Assembly: GCA_024742665.1 (NCBI GenBank)
Contig: JANSYA010000001.1
Location: 62,001 to 126,000, forward strand
DNA: 64,000 nucleotides
DNA from: a bacterium
GTDB taxonomy: Bacteria; Spirochaetota; Leptospiria; Leptospirales; Leptonemataceae
Direction: 5' to 3'
Part shown: piece by piece, positions 17,665 to 25,930 of the stretch
Layout: each line of letters begins with the position of its first letter
How positions within the stretch are numbered: the stretch's first letter is position 1
Program-made: the position numbers and the translations under genes
The notes under the pieces: generated by a model
Seen by the model: only the letters and a program-made list of their open reading frames with translations
Databases searched by the model: none
Told to the model about the DNA's origin: nothing

Positions 17665-18639
17665 GTGCCGATTTCAAAAATCAAAGTGCAGTCCCAAAAC
17701 GAATCGATCCGAATCGCGGTGACCTCCGCGACCTTTTCTTCGACGCCGGAGCTGGTTTCCGCGCTGAAAGAAAAATACGCGCACGTGAAGATCAATTCTC
17801 CCGCGCGCAAAATGCGAGACGATGAACTGGTCGAATTCCTGGCCGACTGCCAGGCCGCGATCATCGGAACCGAAGTCGTCGATCGAAAGGTCCTGCAGAA
17901 ATCGCCGCAGCTGAAAGCGATCGCCAAGTACGGCGTGGGTCTGGACAGCCTCGATCTGGATTGCATGCGCGAACGGGGAATTCCCCTGGGCTGGATCGGC
18001 GGCGTGAATCGGCGGTCGGTTTCGGAGCTGACGCTGGCGTTTTTCCTCGGACTGGCCCGCAACGTATTTTTCTCCGGCTTCGATTTGAAAGGCGGAGCGT
18101 GGAATAAACACGGCGGCTTTGAGCTGACCGGCAAGACGGTGGGCCTGATCGGCTGCGGTTTTATCGGCGAGGACGTGCTGCGGCTGCTGCAGCCCTTTCA
18201 GTGCGAAGTCCTGATTTGCGATATCCTCGATAAAAGCCAGCAGGCGAAAGTATACGGAGCGAAACTGGCGAGCTTCGATGAAATACTTGAACGCTCCGAT
18301 TTCGTTTCGCTCCACGTTCCTCTGACCGCCGCCACGAAAAATATGATCGCGGCTCCGCAACTAAAGCGCATGCGCGATACGGCTTATTTAGTGAATACGG
18401 CCCGAGGCGAACTGGTCGAGCAGCAGGCCCTGAAAGCGGCGCTGCAGACCGGCGAGATTCAAGGCGCGGCGCTCGACGTCTTTCAAGAAGAACCGCCGAC
18501 GGATCTGGAATTCTTGAGCCTGCCCAATCTAATGGTGACGCCTCATATCGGCGGCAACGCGGCCGAAGCCGTGAAGGCGATGGGCTACGCCGCGATTGCG
18601 GGTCTGGATAAATCGGTCGCGGAGGCCGGGCTCGCTTGA
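17665..18639 (+). CDS. D-isomer-specific 2-hydroxyacid dehydrogenase (SerA-like)
   Basis: This 324-residue NAD-dependent dehydrogenase of the phosphoglycerate dehydrogenase family starts at a GTG. It has a catalytic-domain segment AIAKYGVGLDSLDLD, nucleotide-binding GLIGCGFIGEDVLRLL, Arg in VNTARGELV, Glu in ALDVFQEEPP, and His in VTPHIGGNA, so the catalytic triad is intact. There is no ACT domain. Position between the regulator and legB suggests a role in glycan precursor metabolism, for example supplying a hydroxyacid or keto acid, but the substrate is unknown. Confidence 0.85.
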   Translation: MPISKIKVQSQNESIRIAVTSATFSSTPELVSALKEKYAHVKINSPARKMRDDELVEFLADCQAAIIGTEVVDRKVLQKSPQLKAIAKYGVGLDSLDLDCMRERGIPLGWIGGVNRRSVSELTLAFFLGLARNVFFSGFDLKGGAWNKHGGFELTGKTVGLIGCGFIGEDVLRLLQPFQCEVLICDILDKSQQAKVYGAKLASFDEILERSDFVSLHVPLTAATKNMIAAPQLKRMRDTAYLVNTARGELVEQQALKAALQTGEIQGAALDVFQEEPPTDLEFLSLPNLMVTPHIGGNAAEAVKAMGYAAIAGLDKSVAEAGLA

Positions 18640-18693
18640 GTGGAGATGTGACGCCGGCGAGAATCGCTGCGTAATCGACGCTTGATTTAGAAC

Positions 18694-19710
18694 ATGAACG
18701 ACGCGTTAAAAAATATTTTTCAAGGACGCAAGGTTTTGGTGACCGGCGCCGACGGTTTCATCGGCAGCCATCTGGTCGAAGCGCTGGTGGAGGCTGGAGC
18801 CGAAGTGCGGGCCTTCGCGCTTTACAATTCATTCAACAGCTGGGGTTGGTTGGATACGCTGCCCCGGGAAACTCGCGACTCTTTGGACGTGTTCACCGGC
18901 GACATCCGCGATCCAAACGGCGTGCGCAAAGCGCTGCAGGGCTGCGATACCATCTTTCACCTGGCGGCTTTGATTGGAATTCCGTACAGCTATCATTCGC
19001 CCGATACCTACGTAGACGTAAACATTAAGGGAACTCTGAACGTATTGCAGGCGGCCCGCGATCTTCAGGCTCAGCGAGTGCTGGTTACGTCGACCTCGGA
19101 AGTATACGGGACCGCGCTGCGGGTGCCGATTGACGAAGAGCATCCGCGTCAGGGACAGTCGCCGTACTCCGCAACGAAGATCGGCGCGGATCACATGGCC
19201 GAAGCGTACTTTCGAAGCTTTGAGCTGCCGGTTACGATCGTGCGGCCCTTCAATACTTACGGACCGCGCCAGTCCGCGCGAGCCGTGATTCCGACGATCA
19301 TCACCCAGCTGCTGGACGGTGCCGACGAGATCAAGCTGGGAGCGCTCACGCCGACCCGCGATCTTGTTTTCGTAAAAGATACGGCGCGCGGTTTTATGGA
19401 AATCGCCGCTTGCGAAAAGACCATCGGCGAAGAAGTCAATATCGCGACCGAAGAAGAAATATCGATCGGCGATCTGGCTGAAAAGATCATCGCCCTGATT
19501 CGACCGACAGCGAAGATTCTAACGGATGAACAGCGCCTGCGCCCGACGAAAAGCGAAGTCGAGCGGCTGCTTGGTTCGGCGCGGCGTCTGCGGGAGCTGA
19601 CCGGTTGGTCGCCGGAAACGCGGATCGAGGCGGGACTCGCCGAGACGATCGAGTGGTTTCGCGATTCCAAAAACCGGGCCGGCTATAAGTCGGACATCTA
19701 CAATGTTTGA
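18694..19710 (+). CDS. legB: NAD-dependent 4,6-dehydratase LegB (legionaminic acid pathway)
   Basis: This 338-residue extended SDR has VLVTGADGFIGSHLVEALV, then ALYNSFNSWGWLDTL, a stretch characteristic of LegB/Cj1319-type dehydratases that act on GDP- or UDP-GlcNAc. The active site is TSTSEVYG and SPYSATKIGADH (YxxxK). It catalyses the first committed step to legionaminic acid, making the 4-keto-6-deoxy sugar for LegC. The frame overlaps legC by eight bases. The ptmE gene in the same cluster indicates the GDP-linked version of the pathway. Confidence 0.9.
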   Translation: MNDALKNIFQGRKVLVTGADGFIGSHLVEALVEAGAEVRAFALYNSFNSWGWLDTLPRETRDSLDVFTGDIRDPNGVRKALQGCDTIFHLAALIGIPYSYHSPDTYVDVNIKGTLNVLQAARDLQAQRVLVTSTSEVYGTALRVPIDEEHPRQGQSPYSATKIGADHMAEAYFRSFELPVTIVRPFNTYGPRQSARAVIPTIITQLLDGADEIKLGALTPTRDLVFVKDTARGFMEIAACEKTIGEEVNIATEEEISIGDLAEKIIALIRPTAKILTDEQRLRPTKSEVERLLGSARRLRELTGWSPETRIEAGLAETIEWFRDSKNRAGYKSDIYNV

Positions 19711-20923
19711 TTTGCAGGGCACGGTGGATTTTATTCGGAGCCTGTACGGCGATGAAGAATTTATTCCGCTGCACGCGCCGCGTTTTGTCGGCAACGAAAA
19801 GAACTATCTCAACGAATGCGTAGACAGCACCTTTGTTTCCAGCGTCGGCGCCTTCGTGAATCGTTTTGAAGAGCTGGTCGCAGAGTATACCGGAGCCCGG
19901 CACGCGATCGCCGTTGTGAACGGAACGCAGGCGCTGTACGCGTCGCTCAAGCTGCTCGGAGCGCAAAGCGGTGATCTCGTGATTACGCAGTCGCTGACTT
20001 TTGTGGCGACGGCCAACGCCATCGCTTATACGGGAGGGCGGCCCGCCTTCGTCGACGTGGACGCAGATACCCTGGGTATGTCGCCGGATTCGCTGCGAAG
20101 CTTTCTCGAAACGCAGTGCGAGCGAGCGTCCGGCGAAATCAGGCACCGGGAAAGCGGCGCGCGAGTCCGGGCGGTAGCGCCCATGCATACCTTCGGACAC
20201 GCATGTCGCATCGAAGATATTAAAAAGATCTGCGGCGAATTCGAATTGCCCCTGCTGGAAGACGCGGCCGAAAGCCTGGGAAGCTGGATCGCAGATTCGG
20301 ACACGGCGCCGGATGAGAATCGTAAACGGCACACGGGAACTCTCGGAGTCCTCGGCACCCTGAGTTTTAACGGCAACAAGATCATTACGACCGGCGGCGG
20401 CGGTATGATTCTGACCGACGACGATGAGCTTGGAAAACGAGCCAGGCATTTGACGACGACGGCCAAAGTTCCGCACGCTTTCGAATTCATTCACGACGAA
20501 GTTGGTTATAATTTTCGCATGCCGAATTTGAACGCGGCCCTCGGCGTCGCGCAAATGGAAAGCCTGGAGCGGCTTCTGCGGGGGCAGCGGAGTCTGGCGG
20601 ATCGCTATCGCGAATTCTTTGCGCAGAAAGACGGCGTTCGCTTCGTAGACGCCCCCGACGGATCCGATTCGAATTTCTGGATGAACGCGATTCGATTTGA
20701 AACCGAGAGCGGCAGGAATCAATTTTTAGAAGCGGCGAATGAGCAGGGCATCGGCAGTCGCGCGGTCTGGCGGCCGATGCATATGCTGGATATGTTCGCC
20801 GACGCTCCGCGGCAGGCGCTGCCGGAAACCGAAGCGGCGTACAACACAGTCGTAAATATTCCGAGCACTGTGCCGGCGGATTTTCTTTCAGGCGGCGGAG
20901 CGTCGGCGAGAGCAGCCTCGTGA
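19703..20923 (+). CDS. legC: PLP-dependent aminotransferase LegC
   Basis: This 406-residue DegT/DnrJ/EryC1-family aminotransferase of the LegC subgroup adds the 4-amino group in legionaminic acid synthesis. PLATA-type motifs: FIPLHAPRFVGNEKNYLNECVDSTFVSSVG at the start (family signature, shown over two phases), AVVNGTQALYASL, LEDAAESLGSW, and the PLP lysine in SFNGNKIITTGGGGM. The C-terminal 12 residues (GGGASARAAS) look generic and may have been altered by the recombination that removed the next gene. Its stop overlaps a GTG opening a neuD-like stub. Confidence 0.9.
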   Translation: MFDLQGTVDFIRSLYGDEEFIPLHAPRFVGNEKNYLNECVDSTFVSSVGAFVNRFEELVAEYTGARHAIAVVNGTQALYASLKLLGAQSGDLVITQSLTFVATANAIAYTGGRPAFVDVDADTLGMSPDSLRSFLETQCERASGEIRHRESGARVRAVAPMHTFGHACRIEDIKKICGEFELPLLEDAAESLGSWIADSDTAPDENRKRHTGTLGVLGTLSFNGNKIITTGGGGMILTDDDELGKRARHLTTTAKVPHAFEFIHDEVGYNFRMPNLNAALGVAQMESLERLLRGQRSLADRYREFFAQKDGVRFVDAPDGSDSNFWMNAIRFETESGRNQFLEAANEQGIGSRAVWRPMHMLDMFADAPRQALPETEAAYNTVVNIPSTVPADFLSGGGASARAAS

Positions 20924-20976
20924 AACGCGTGCTGCTGATCGGCGGCGGTGGGATTGAGCATTGGAAGAGCAGATGA
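20920..20976 (+). pseudogene. Remnant of a NeuD/PglD/LegH-type sugar acetyltransferase start
   Basis: Overlapping the legC stop (GTGA), a GTG-initiated frame reads VKRVLLIGGGG and then IEHWKSR before a stop at 20974-20976. KRVLLIGGGGH is the invariant N-terminus of NeuD/PglD-family acyltransferases, which follow legC in many loci. Everything after the fourth glycine is missing, and the formyltransferase starts inside the stub (ATGA at 20973). The simplest reading is a deletion or gene-replacement scar. It is short, so chance cannot be excluded. Confidence 0.6.
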
Positions 20977-21860
20977 AAATTGGGTATTTCGCAGATGGGC
21001 CGTGGTCCCACAGGGCGCTGGAGTCTTTGCTCCGGGATGATCAGATCCAGATTTTGTTTATCTGCGTGCGTGACGACCGGCCGGACCCGGTTCTGAAAAC
21101 GATGGCCGATCAGGCCGGGATCGATTATCTCCATCACCCTAACGTTAATTCAGATGAATTTATAGAGCGTATGAAATCGTACGAAGTAGACCTCTTTGTG
21201 TCTATGTCCTTTAATCAGATTTTCAGAAAGAATCTTCTGGCGATTCCGCCGATGCGAACGATCAACTGCCACGCGGGAAAGCTCCCGTTTTATCGAGGGC
21301 GCAACATACTAAACTGGGCCCTGATAAACGACGAAAAGGAATTCGGCATCACGGTTCATTACATCGACGAAGGAATCGACACCGGCGACATTATCAAACA
21401 AACGCTGCATGCGATTACGGATGCGGACGACTACGGGACTCTGCTGGAAAAAGCTCACGGTGCCTGCGCGGATATTCTGGTTGAAACGATAGCATTGCTT
21501 CGGAAGTCGGAGCGACCGGAGGTCATCAAGCAGGAGGACATTCATCCGCTTGGATCATATTGCATCGTGCGTAAAGAGGGCGACGAAAAATTAGACTGGA
21601 ATCAGTCTTCGAGAGACGTGTTTAATTTTATTCGGGCGATTTGCGATCCGGGGCCGCAGGCGCGGACCTTTCTGAATGAGAGGGAGTTGTTGATTAACCG
21701 GGCGGAATATATCGAGGACGCTGTCGTCTATAAAGGAATCCCCGGATCGGTCCTGAGATTCGAGGGGAACAGCTTTCTGGTAAAGACTCTGGACTCTTAT
21801 GTGAGGGTCCTTGAGTGGTCCGGCGTCGAGCGTCTTCGCATTGGAGATCGGCTGAAATGA
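20973..21860 (+). CDS. Sugar N-formyltransferase (formyl-tetrahydrofolate dependent)
   Basis: From the ATG at 20973 (GGAAG six bases upstream; an in-frame TTG lies at 20961) the protein is 295 residues. The formyltransferase core is visible: INCHAGKLPFYRGRNILNWALIN holds the catalytic Asn-x-His and the LPxxRG motif, followed by GITVHYIDEGIDTGDI with the catalytic Asp. A C-terminal OB-like part follows (GIPGSVLRFEGNSFLVKT). It transfers a formyl group to an amino sugar. Between legC and legI, the likely acceptor is the 4-amino group made by LegC, giving an N-formyl legionaminic acid. N-formylation of perosamine, as by Brucella WbkC, is the main alternative. Confidence 0.82.
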   Translation: MKIGYFADGPWSHRALESLLRDDQIQILFICVRDDRPDPVLKTMADQAGIDYLHHPNVNSDEFIERMKSYEVDLFVSMSFNQIFRKNLLAIPPMRTINCHAGKLPFYRGRNILNWALINDEKEFGITVHYIDEGIDTGDIIKQTLHAITDADDYGTLLEKAHGACADILVETIALLRKSERPEVIKQEDIHPLGSYCIVRKEGDEKLDWNQSSRDVFNFIRAICDPGPQARTFLNERELLINRAEYIEDAVVYKGIPGSVLRFEGNSFLVKTLDSYVRVLEWSGVERLRIGDRLK

Positions 21861-22861
21861 GCGTTCTGTTGATCGCCGAAGCCGGCGTAAATCATAACGG
21901 AGACTTAGAGCTCGCGAAGCGGCTCATCCACGCGGCCGCGGAGGCGGGCGCCGACTATGTGAAATTCCAGACCTTCGTGGCGGAGCGTCTGGTGACCCTC
22001 GACGCGGCGAAGGCGCCGTATCAAAAAGAAACGACTGGCTCCGACGAAACGCAGTACAATATGCTCAAGAAGCTTGAGCTCAGCGAAGAAATGCACGTAG
22101 CGCTGATGGCGGAGTGCGAATCGCAGGGGATTCGCTTTCTGTCGACGGGATTCGACATCCAATCCGTGGAATATCTACACCGACTGGATCTGGGCCTGTT
22201 TAAGATTCCTTCAGGTGAAATTACCAACGTTCCGTATCTCAGAAGAATTGCTTCCTTCGGAACGCCGGTGATTCTCTCGACCGGAATGGCCACGATGATG
22301 GAAGTCGAGTCGGCGATCGAGTGCCTGCTTCAGGGCGGAGCGGAGCGATCGGATATTACGGTGCTGCACTGCACGACCGACTATCCGGCGGATTTTCGCG
22401 ATGTGAATTTGAAGGCAATGCAGACGATTCGCGATGCTTTCGGCGTTTCCGTCGGTTACTCCGATCACACTCCTGGAATTGAAGTTTCCCTGGCTGCGGT
22501 CGCGCTTGGAGCCACTGTTATCGAAAAACATTTTACTGTAGATCGAACGCTGCCCGGGCCGGACCAAAAGGCGTCGCTTGAGCCGGACGAACTGCGAAAC
22601 CTCGTAGCGGGCGTGAGAAATATTGAACAGGCTCTGGGGGACGGCGTAAAGGCTCCCCGGGAGAGCGAACTAATGAACCGCGAAGTGGCACGAAAGAGCA
22701 TCGTTGCCGCATGCGATATCGCGGAGGGCGAAACTTTCACTGAAGAGAATCTAACGACGCGCCGCCCGGAAACGGGAGTCGGTGCGGGGAAATGGGACTC
22801 CGTGATCGGTCGATCGGCAGGTCGCGCGTACAGAGCCGGTGAACTGATTCAGTCCGACTGA
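21857..22861 (+). CDS. legI: Legionaminic acid synthase LegI (NeuB family)
   Basis: From the ATG at 21857 (ATGA overlap with the formyltransferase stop) the protein is 334 residues. The NeuB barrel is complete: LIAEAGVNHNGDLELAKRLI, YVKFQTF, FKIPSGEITN, LSTGMATMMEVE, HCTTDYPA, SVGYSDHT, and VIEKHFTVDRTLPGPDQKASLEP with the metal-binding His. The C-terminal SAF antifreeze-like domain follows (RKSIVAACDIAEGETFTEENLTTRRP). It condenses phosphoenolpyruvate with the 6-carbon diamino sugar. Similarity to LegI versus NeuB is judged from the neighbouring legB/legC/legG set. Confidence 0.92.
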   Translation: MSVLLIAEAGVNHNGDLELAKRLIHAAAEAGADYVKFQTFVAERLVTLDAAKAPYQKETTGSDETQYNMLKKLELSEEMHVALMAECESQGIRFLSTGFDIQSVEYLHRLDLGLFKIPSGEITNVPYLRRIASFGTPVILSTGMATMMEVESAIECLLQGGAERSDITVLHCTTDYPADFRDVNLKAMQTIRDAFGVSVGYSDHTPGIEVSLAAVALGATVIEKHFTVDRTLPGPDQKASLEPDELRNLVAGVRNIEQALGDGVKAPRESELMNREVARKSIVAACDIAEGETFTEENLTTRRPETGVGAGKWDSVIGRSAGRAYRAGELIQSD

Positions 22862-22907
22862 ATTCGGCCTGGTCGGAAAATCTCTGAGTCTTTAAGGCGA
22901 GCTATTT

Positions 22908-23615
22908 TTGAAGATACTCGGTTTCATTGGAGCGCGCGGCGGCTCGAAAGGTCTGAAGAACAAAAACACTCTGGATTTCGCGGGAAAGCCTCTGATTCAG
23001 TGGTCGATCGAAACCGGGCTCGACTCGAAGTTCATTACGGACGTAGTCGTTTCGACGGACGACGAAAAGATTCGTTCGGTGGCGATCGCCGCCGGAGCAA
23101 GAGCTCCGTTCTTGCGCCCCGCGGAGTTGGCCGGGGATCGCAGCGACGTCAATGACGCCATCATCCACGGGATCAGGTGGTTGAGAGAGAATGAAAATCG
23201 TGATTATGACCTGGTCGCGCTCTTGCAGCCGACGCAGCCGCTGCGCACCGCGAAATTTGTAGATCAAACTATTCATGATTTTATTCAGAGCGCGGATTTG
23301 GAGCGAGATAGTCTGGTCGCCGTCACCCGGGCGGAAGCGAAGCTCGCTTACCTGATGCAGGCCCGGGATGGCTTTGTTGATTTCGCGATTCAACGCGACC
23401 GGACTCCCGCCAATCGCCAGGAATTGCCGGAATACTATCTGCCTGCAGGGTCGATCTACATCGCTCCTGTGGAGCGTTATCTGAAACAGAAATCTTTTTA
23501 CGGCGATAGAACCAGGTTCGTTGAAGTAGACGAGGCGACGGCGGCCGACATCGATTCAGCGGAAGATTTTGAAAACGCTTTGAGACTGTACCGATCAAGA
23601 GAAGTGAATCGCTGA
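22908..23615 (+). CDS. legF: CMP-legionaminic acid synthetase
   Basis: This 235-residue acylneuraminate cytidylyltransferase begins at a TTG (LKILGFIGARGGSKGLKNKN), the CTP-binding motif of the NeuA/LegF family. LLQPTQPLRT and a C-terminal ADIDSAEDFENAL (metal-binding Asp) are conserved. It activates the ulosonic acid made by LegI with CTP. Its 3' end overlaps the legG start by one base (TGATG). A second family member is at 35761 and a KdsB-like enzyme at 47222. Confidence 0.9.
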   Translation: MKILGFIGARGGSKGLKNKNTLDFAGKPLIQWSIETGLDSKFITDVVVSTDDEKIRSVAIAAGARAPFLRPAELAGDRSDVNDAIIHGIRWLRENENRDYDLVALLQPTQPLRTAKFVDQTIHDFIQSADLERDSLVAVTRAEAKLAYLMQARDGFVDFAIQRDRTPANRQELPEYYLPAGSIYIAPVERYLKQKSFYGDRTRFVEVDEATAADIDSAEDFENALRLYRSREVNR

Positions 23616-24802
23616 TGTCTGGCACGAATCGTAAAAGACGGATCGCGATCGTGACCGGATCGCGAGCCGAATACGGAATCATGTGCTGGCTGATTCGAGG
23701 AGTGCAGAACGATCCGCAGCTTGAACTGCAGCTGATCGTTACGGGAATGCATCTGGTCGATGAATTCGGGAAGACCGTAGATCAAATCGAGGCGGACGGG
23801 ATACCGATCGCGAAACGCATCGATATGCTGCTGGCCTCCGACAGCGACGTTGGTGTAACGAAATCCACGGGCCTGGGAATGATTGGTTTCGCGGAAGCTT
23901 ACGCGGATTTGAAGCCGGATTTGATTGTCGTGCTCGGCGACCGTTTTGAAATACTGGCCGCGACCGCGTCGGCTTTATTGGCAAGAATACCGGTAGCACA
24001 CTTGCACGGCGGAGAACTGAGCGAAGGCGCCTACGACGATTCGATCAGACACTCGATTACGAAGATGTCGCACTTGCATTTCGTCGCGGCGGAGGAATAC
24101 CGCCGTCGCGTACTGCAGCTGGGCGAAGAGCCAGGGCGTGTGTTTAATACGGGCGCGGCTGGCCTGGACAGCATCGCAGGTCTGGACCTGCTCGACCGGG
24201 CGGAGTTTCAGCGGCAGAGCGGTATTGAGCTGTCAGAGAAAAATCTGGTAGTCACCTTTCATCCGGCGACGCTCAGCCCTGGCGAAGCAATGCAGCAAAT
24301 GCGACAGCTGCTGATCGCTCTTGGCGACGAAGAACTGCGGGATAGCACAATCGTGTTTACCGCGCCGAACGCGGACAACGAAGGGCGAGCGATGATCAAC
24401 GAGATCCAGAGCTTCGTTCAAGAGCGTGGGGGCAGGACCTACTTATTTCGCTCGTTGGGGCAAATGAAATATCTATCGCTGCTGCAGTTCGTGGACGCGA
24501 TGGTCGGCAATTCTTCCAGCGGACTGATCGAAGCGCCGTCTTTTAAGATCGGTACCGTCAATATCGGTGATCGGCAATCGGGTCGCCTGAAGGCGGAGTC
24601 CGTAATAGATTGCGAGGCGCAAAGTGATGGAATCCTTTCGGCTATTCGCAGGGTCTATTCCGACGAATTTCAAGAGCTTCTTGCCGGCGTTGAAAATCCT
24701 TACGGCAGCGGCGACGCGAGCGAAAAAATGCTGAAGATTATCAGAGAGTGCGACCCTGGCTCCTTGCTGAAGAAAAAGTTTCAGGATTACGAGGTCCAAT
24801 AG
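23615..24802 (+). CDS. legG: Hydrolysing UDP/GDP-sugar 2-epimerase LegG (NeuC family)
   Basis: This 395-residue GT-B-fold hydrolysing 2-epimerase removes the nucleotide and inverts C2 of the diamino sugar, making the LegI substrate. Family motifs: IAIVTGSRAEYGIMCWLIR, VVLGDRFEILAATASALL, HLHGGELSEGAYDDSIRHSITKMSHLHF, and FVDAMVGNSSSGLIEAPSFKIGTVNIGDRQSGR, which is split into the SSSGLIE and GDRQxGR signatures. With legB, legC, legI and legF this completes the core pathway apart from the acyl transfer step. Confidence 0.92.
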   Translation: MSGTNRKRRIAIVTGSRAEYGIMCWLIRGVQNDPQLELQLIVTGMHLVDEFGKTVDQIEADGIPIAKRIDMLLASDSDVGVTKSTGLGMIGFAEAYADLKPDLIVVLGDRFEILAATASALLARIPVAHLHGGELSEGAYDDSIRHSITKMSHLHFVAAEEYRRRVLQLGEEPGRVFNTGAAGLDSIAGLDLLDRAEFQRQSGIELSEKNLVVTFHPATLSPGEAMQQMRQLLIALGDEELRDSTIVFTAPNADNEGRAMINEIQSFVQERGGRTYLFRSLGQMKYLSLLQFVDAMVGNSSSGLIEAPSFKIGTVNIGDRQSGRLKAESVIDCEAQSDGILSAIRRVYSDEFQELLAGVENPYGSGDASEKMLKIIRECDPGSLLKKKFQDYEVQ

Positions 24803-24848
24803 GATCTCAGACGCGTACATCACTGACAACGCCGCGTGCTAATATTAC

Positions 24849-25907
24849 ATGAAACCAGATTATCATAAAGCTCTCATTCACTCCGATCGCACTATTAAAG
24901 ATGGGATCGTGATGTTGAACGAATCGGCCATGCGGATTCTGCTCGTAGTTGACGAAAAGGATCGTCTACTGGGGACCGTTACGGACGGCGACATTCGGCG
25001 GGGGATCCTGAAAGAGGTGGCCCTCTCGGAAAAGATCGAAAGGATCATGTTTCGCGAACCGCGTGTTTTGCCGCTTGAGGAACAGGATCGCGCGCCGGCC
25101 TACATGAAAGAATTTCAGGTGACCTCTCTGCCGATCGTCGACGACCAGGGTGTGGTTCGCGATCTGGTGATCGGGCACGCGTATTACAATCAACGGCATT
25201 TTGACCCGCGTGAAAACCAGGTGTTCGTATTGGCCGGGGGCAAGGGTACGCGCCTCAGTCCCTTTACAAACATCTTGCCCAAGCCTTTGATTCCGGTCGG
25301 CGAGACTCCGATCGTAGAATTGATCATGCGAAAGTGGAAGAGCTTCGGCTTTAATCGCTTTATTCTTTCGCTCAACTACAAAGCTGAAATGATCAAGGCG
25401 TACTTCGGAGAAAATCCCGAAGGCTTCGATCTGCAGTTCGTGCAGGAAACAGAATTTCTGGGCACGGCCGGCTCTCTGCATCTCGTCCGCGGAAAGATTC
25501 AGGACACTTTGTTCGTAATCAACTGCGACGTACTGCTGGACGTCGACTTCGACGACTTTTTCCGATTTCATAAAGAGAGCGGAGACGACGCGACGATGAT
25601 TGGCGTAGTGCATCAGGTGAAGATTCCGTATGGAGTCATCGAAATGCAGAACGGAAAGCTGATCAATATGGTCGAGAAGCCGGAACACGAGATCGTAGTG
25701 AATGCGGGAATTTACGCTCTCGAACCCTCAGTCCTGGAATTAGTGGCGGACGGCGAATTCCTGGATATGCCTGGCTTGCTGGAGCGCTCTCGCAAAGGCG
25801 GCGGTAAAGTCGGCGTGTATCCGGTATCGACGGAAATGATCGACGTCGGCCATTGGGAAGAATACGAAAAAGCGAATAATTCGATTAAGCAGGGAAGTCT
25901 GACCTGA
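24849..25907 (+). CDS. ptmE: CBS-domain nucleotidyltransferase PtmE (glucosamine-1-phosphate guanylyltransferase)
   Basis: This 352-residue protein has a CBS pair in residues 1-115 (RILLVVDEKDRLLGTVTDGDIRRG; VTSLPIVDDQGVV). A sugar-phosphate nucleotidyltransferase follows from about 120, with FVLAGGKGTRLSPFTNILPK, NCDVLLDVDF and VNAGIYALEPSVL. In Campylobacter jejuni the equivalent enzyme PtmE makes GDP-glucosamine at the start of the legionaminic route, which fits its place beside legG. The CBS pair suggests allosteric control by a nucleotide, perhaps the CMP end product; this is inference. A CBS pair also begins the NeuB fusion at 32257. Confidence 0.88.
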   Translation: MKPDYHKALIHSDRTIKDGIVMLNESAMRILLVVDEKDRLLGTVTDGDIRRGILKEVALSEKIERIMFREPRVLPLEEQDRAPAYMKEFQVTSLPIVDDQGVVRDLVIGHAYYNQRHFDPRENQVFVLAGGKGTRLSPFTNILPKPLIPVGETPIVELIMRKWKSFGFNRFILSLNYKAEMIKAYFGENPEGFDLQFVQETEFLGTAGSLHLVRGKIQDTLFVINCDVLLDVDFDDFFRFHKESGDDATMIGVVHQVKIPYGVIEMQNGKLINMVEKPEHEIVVNAGIYALEPSVLELVADGEFLDMPGLLERSRKGGGKVGVYPVSTEMIDVGHWEEYEKANNSIKQGSLT

Positions 25908-25930
25908 ATAAGGTTTCGGAGGTCCAAAAA

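Noticed and set aside
19487-20722. 411-residue minus-strand frame opposite legB/legC
   Set aside because: The legC frame on the plus strand is a complete aminotransferase; the antisense translation is low-complexity and matches no family.
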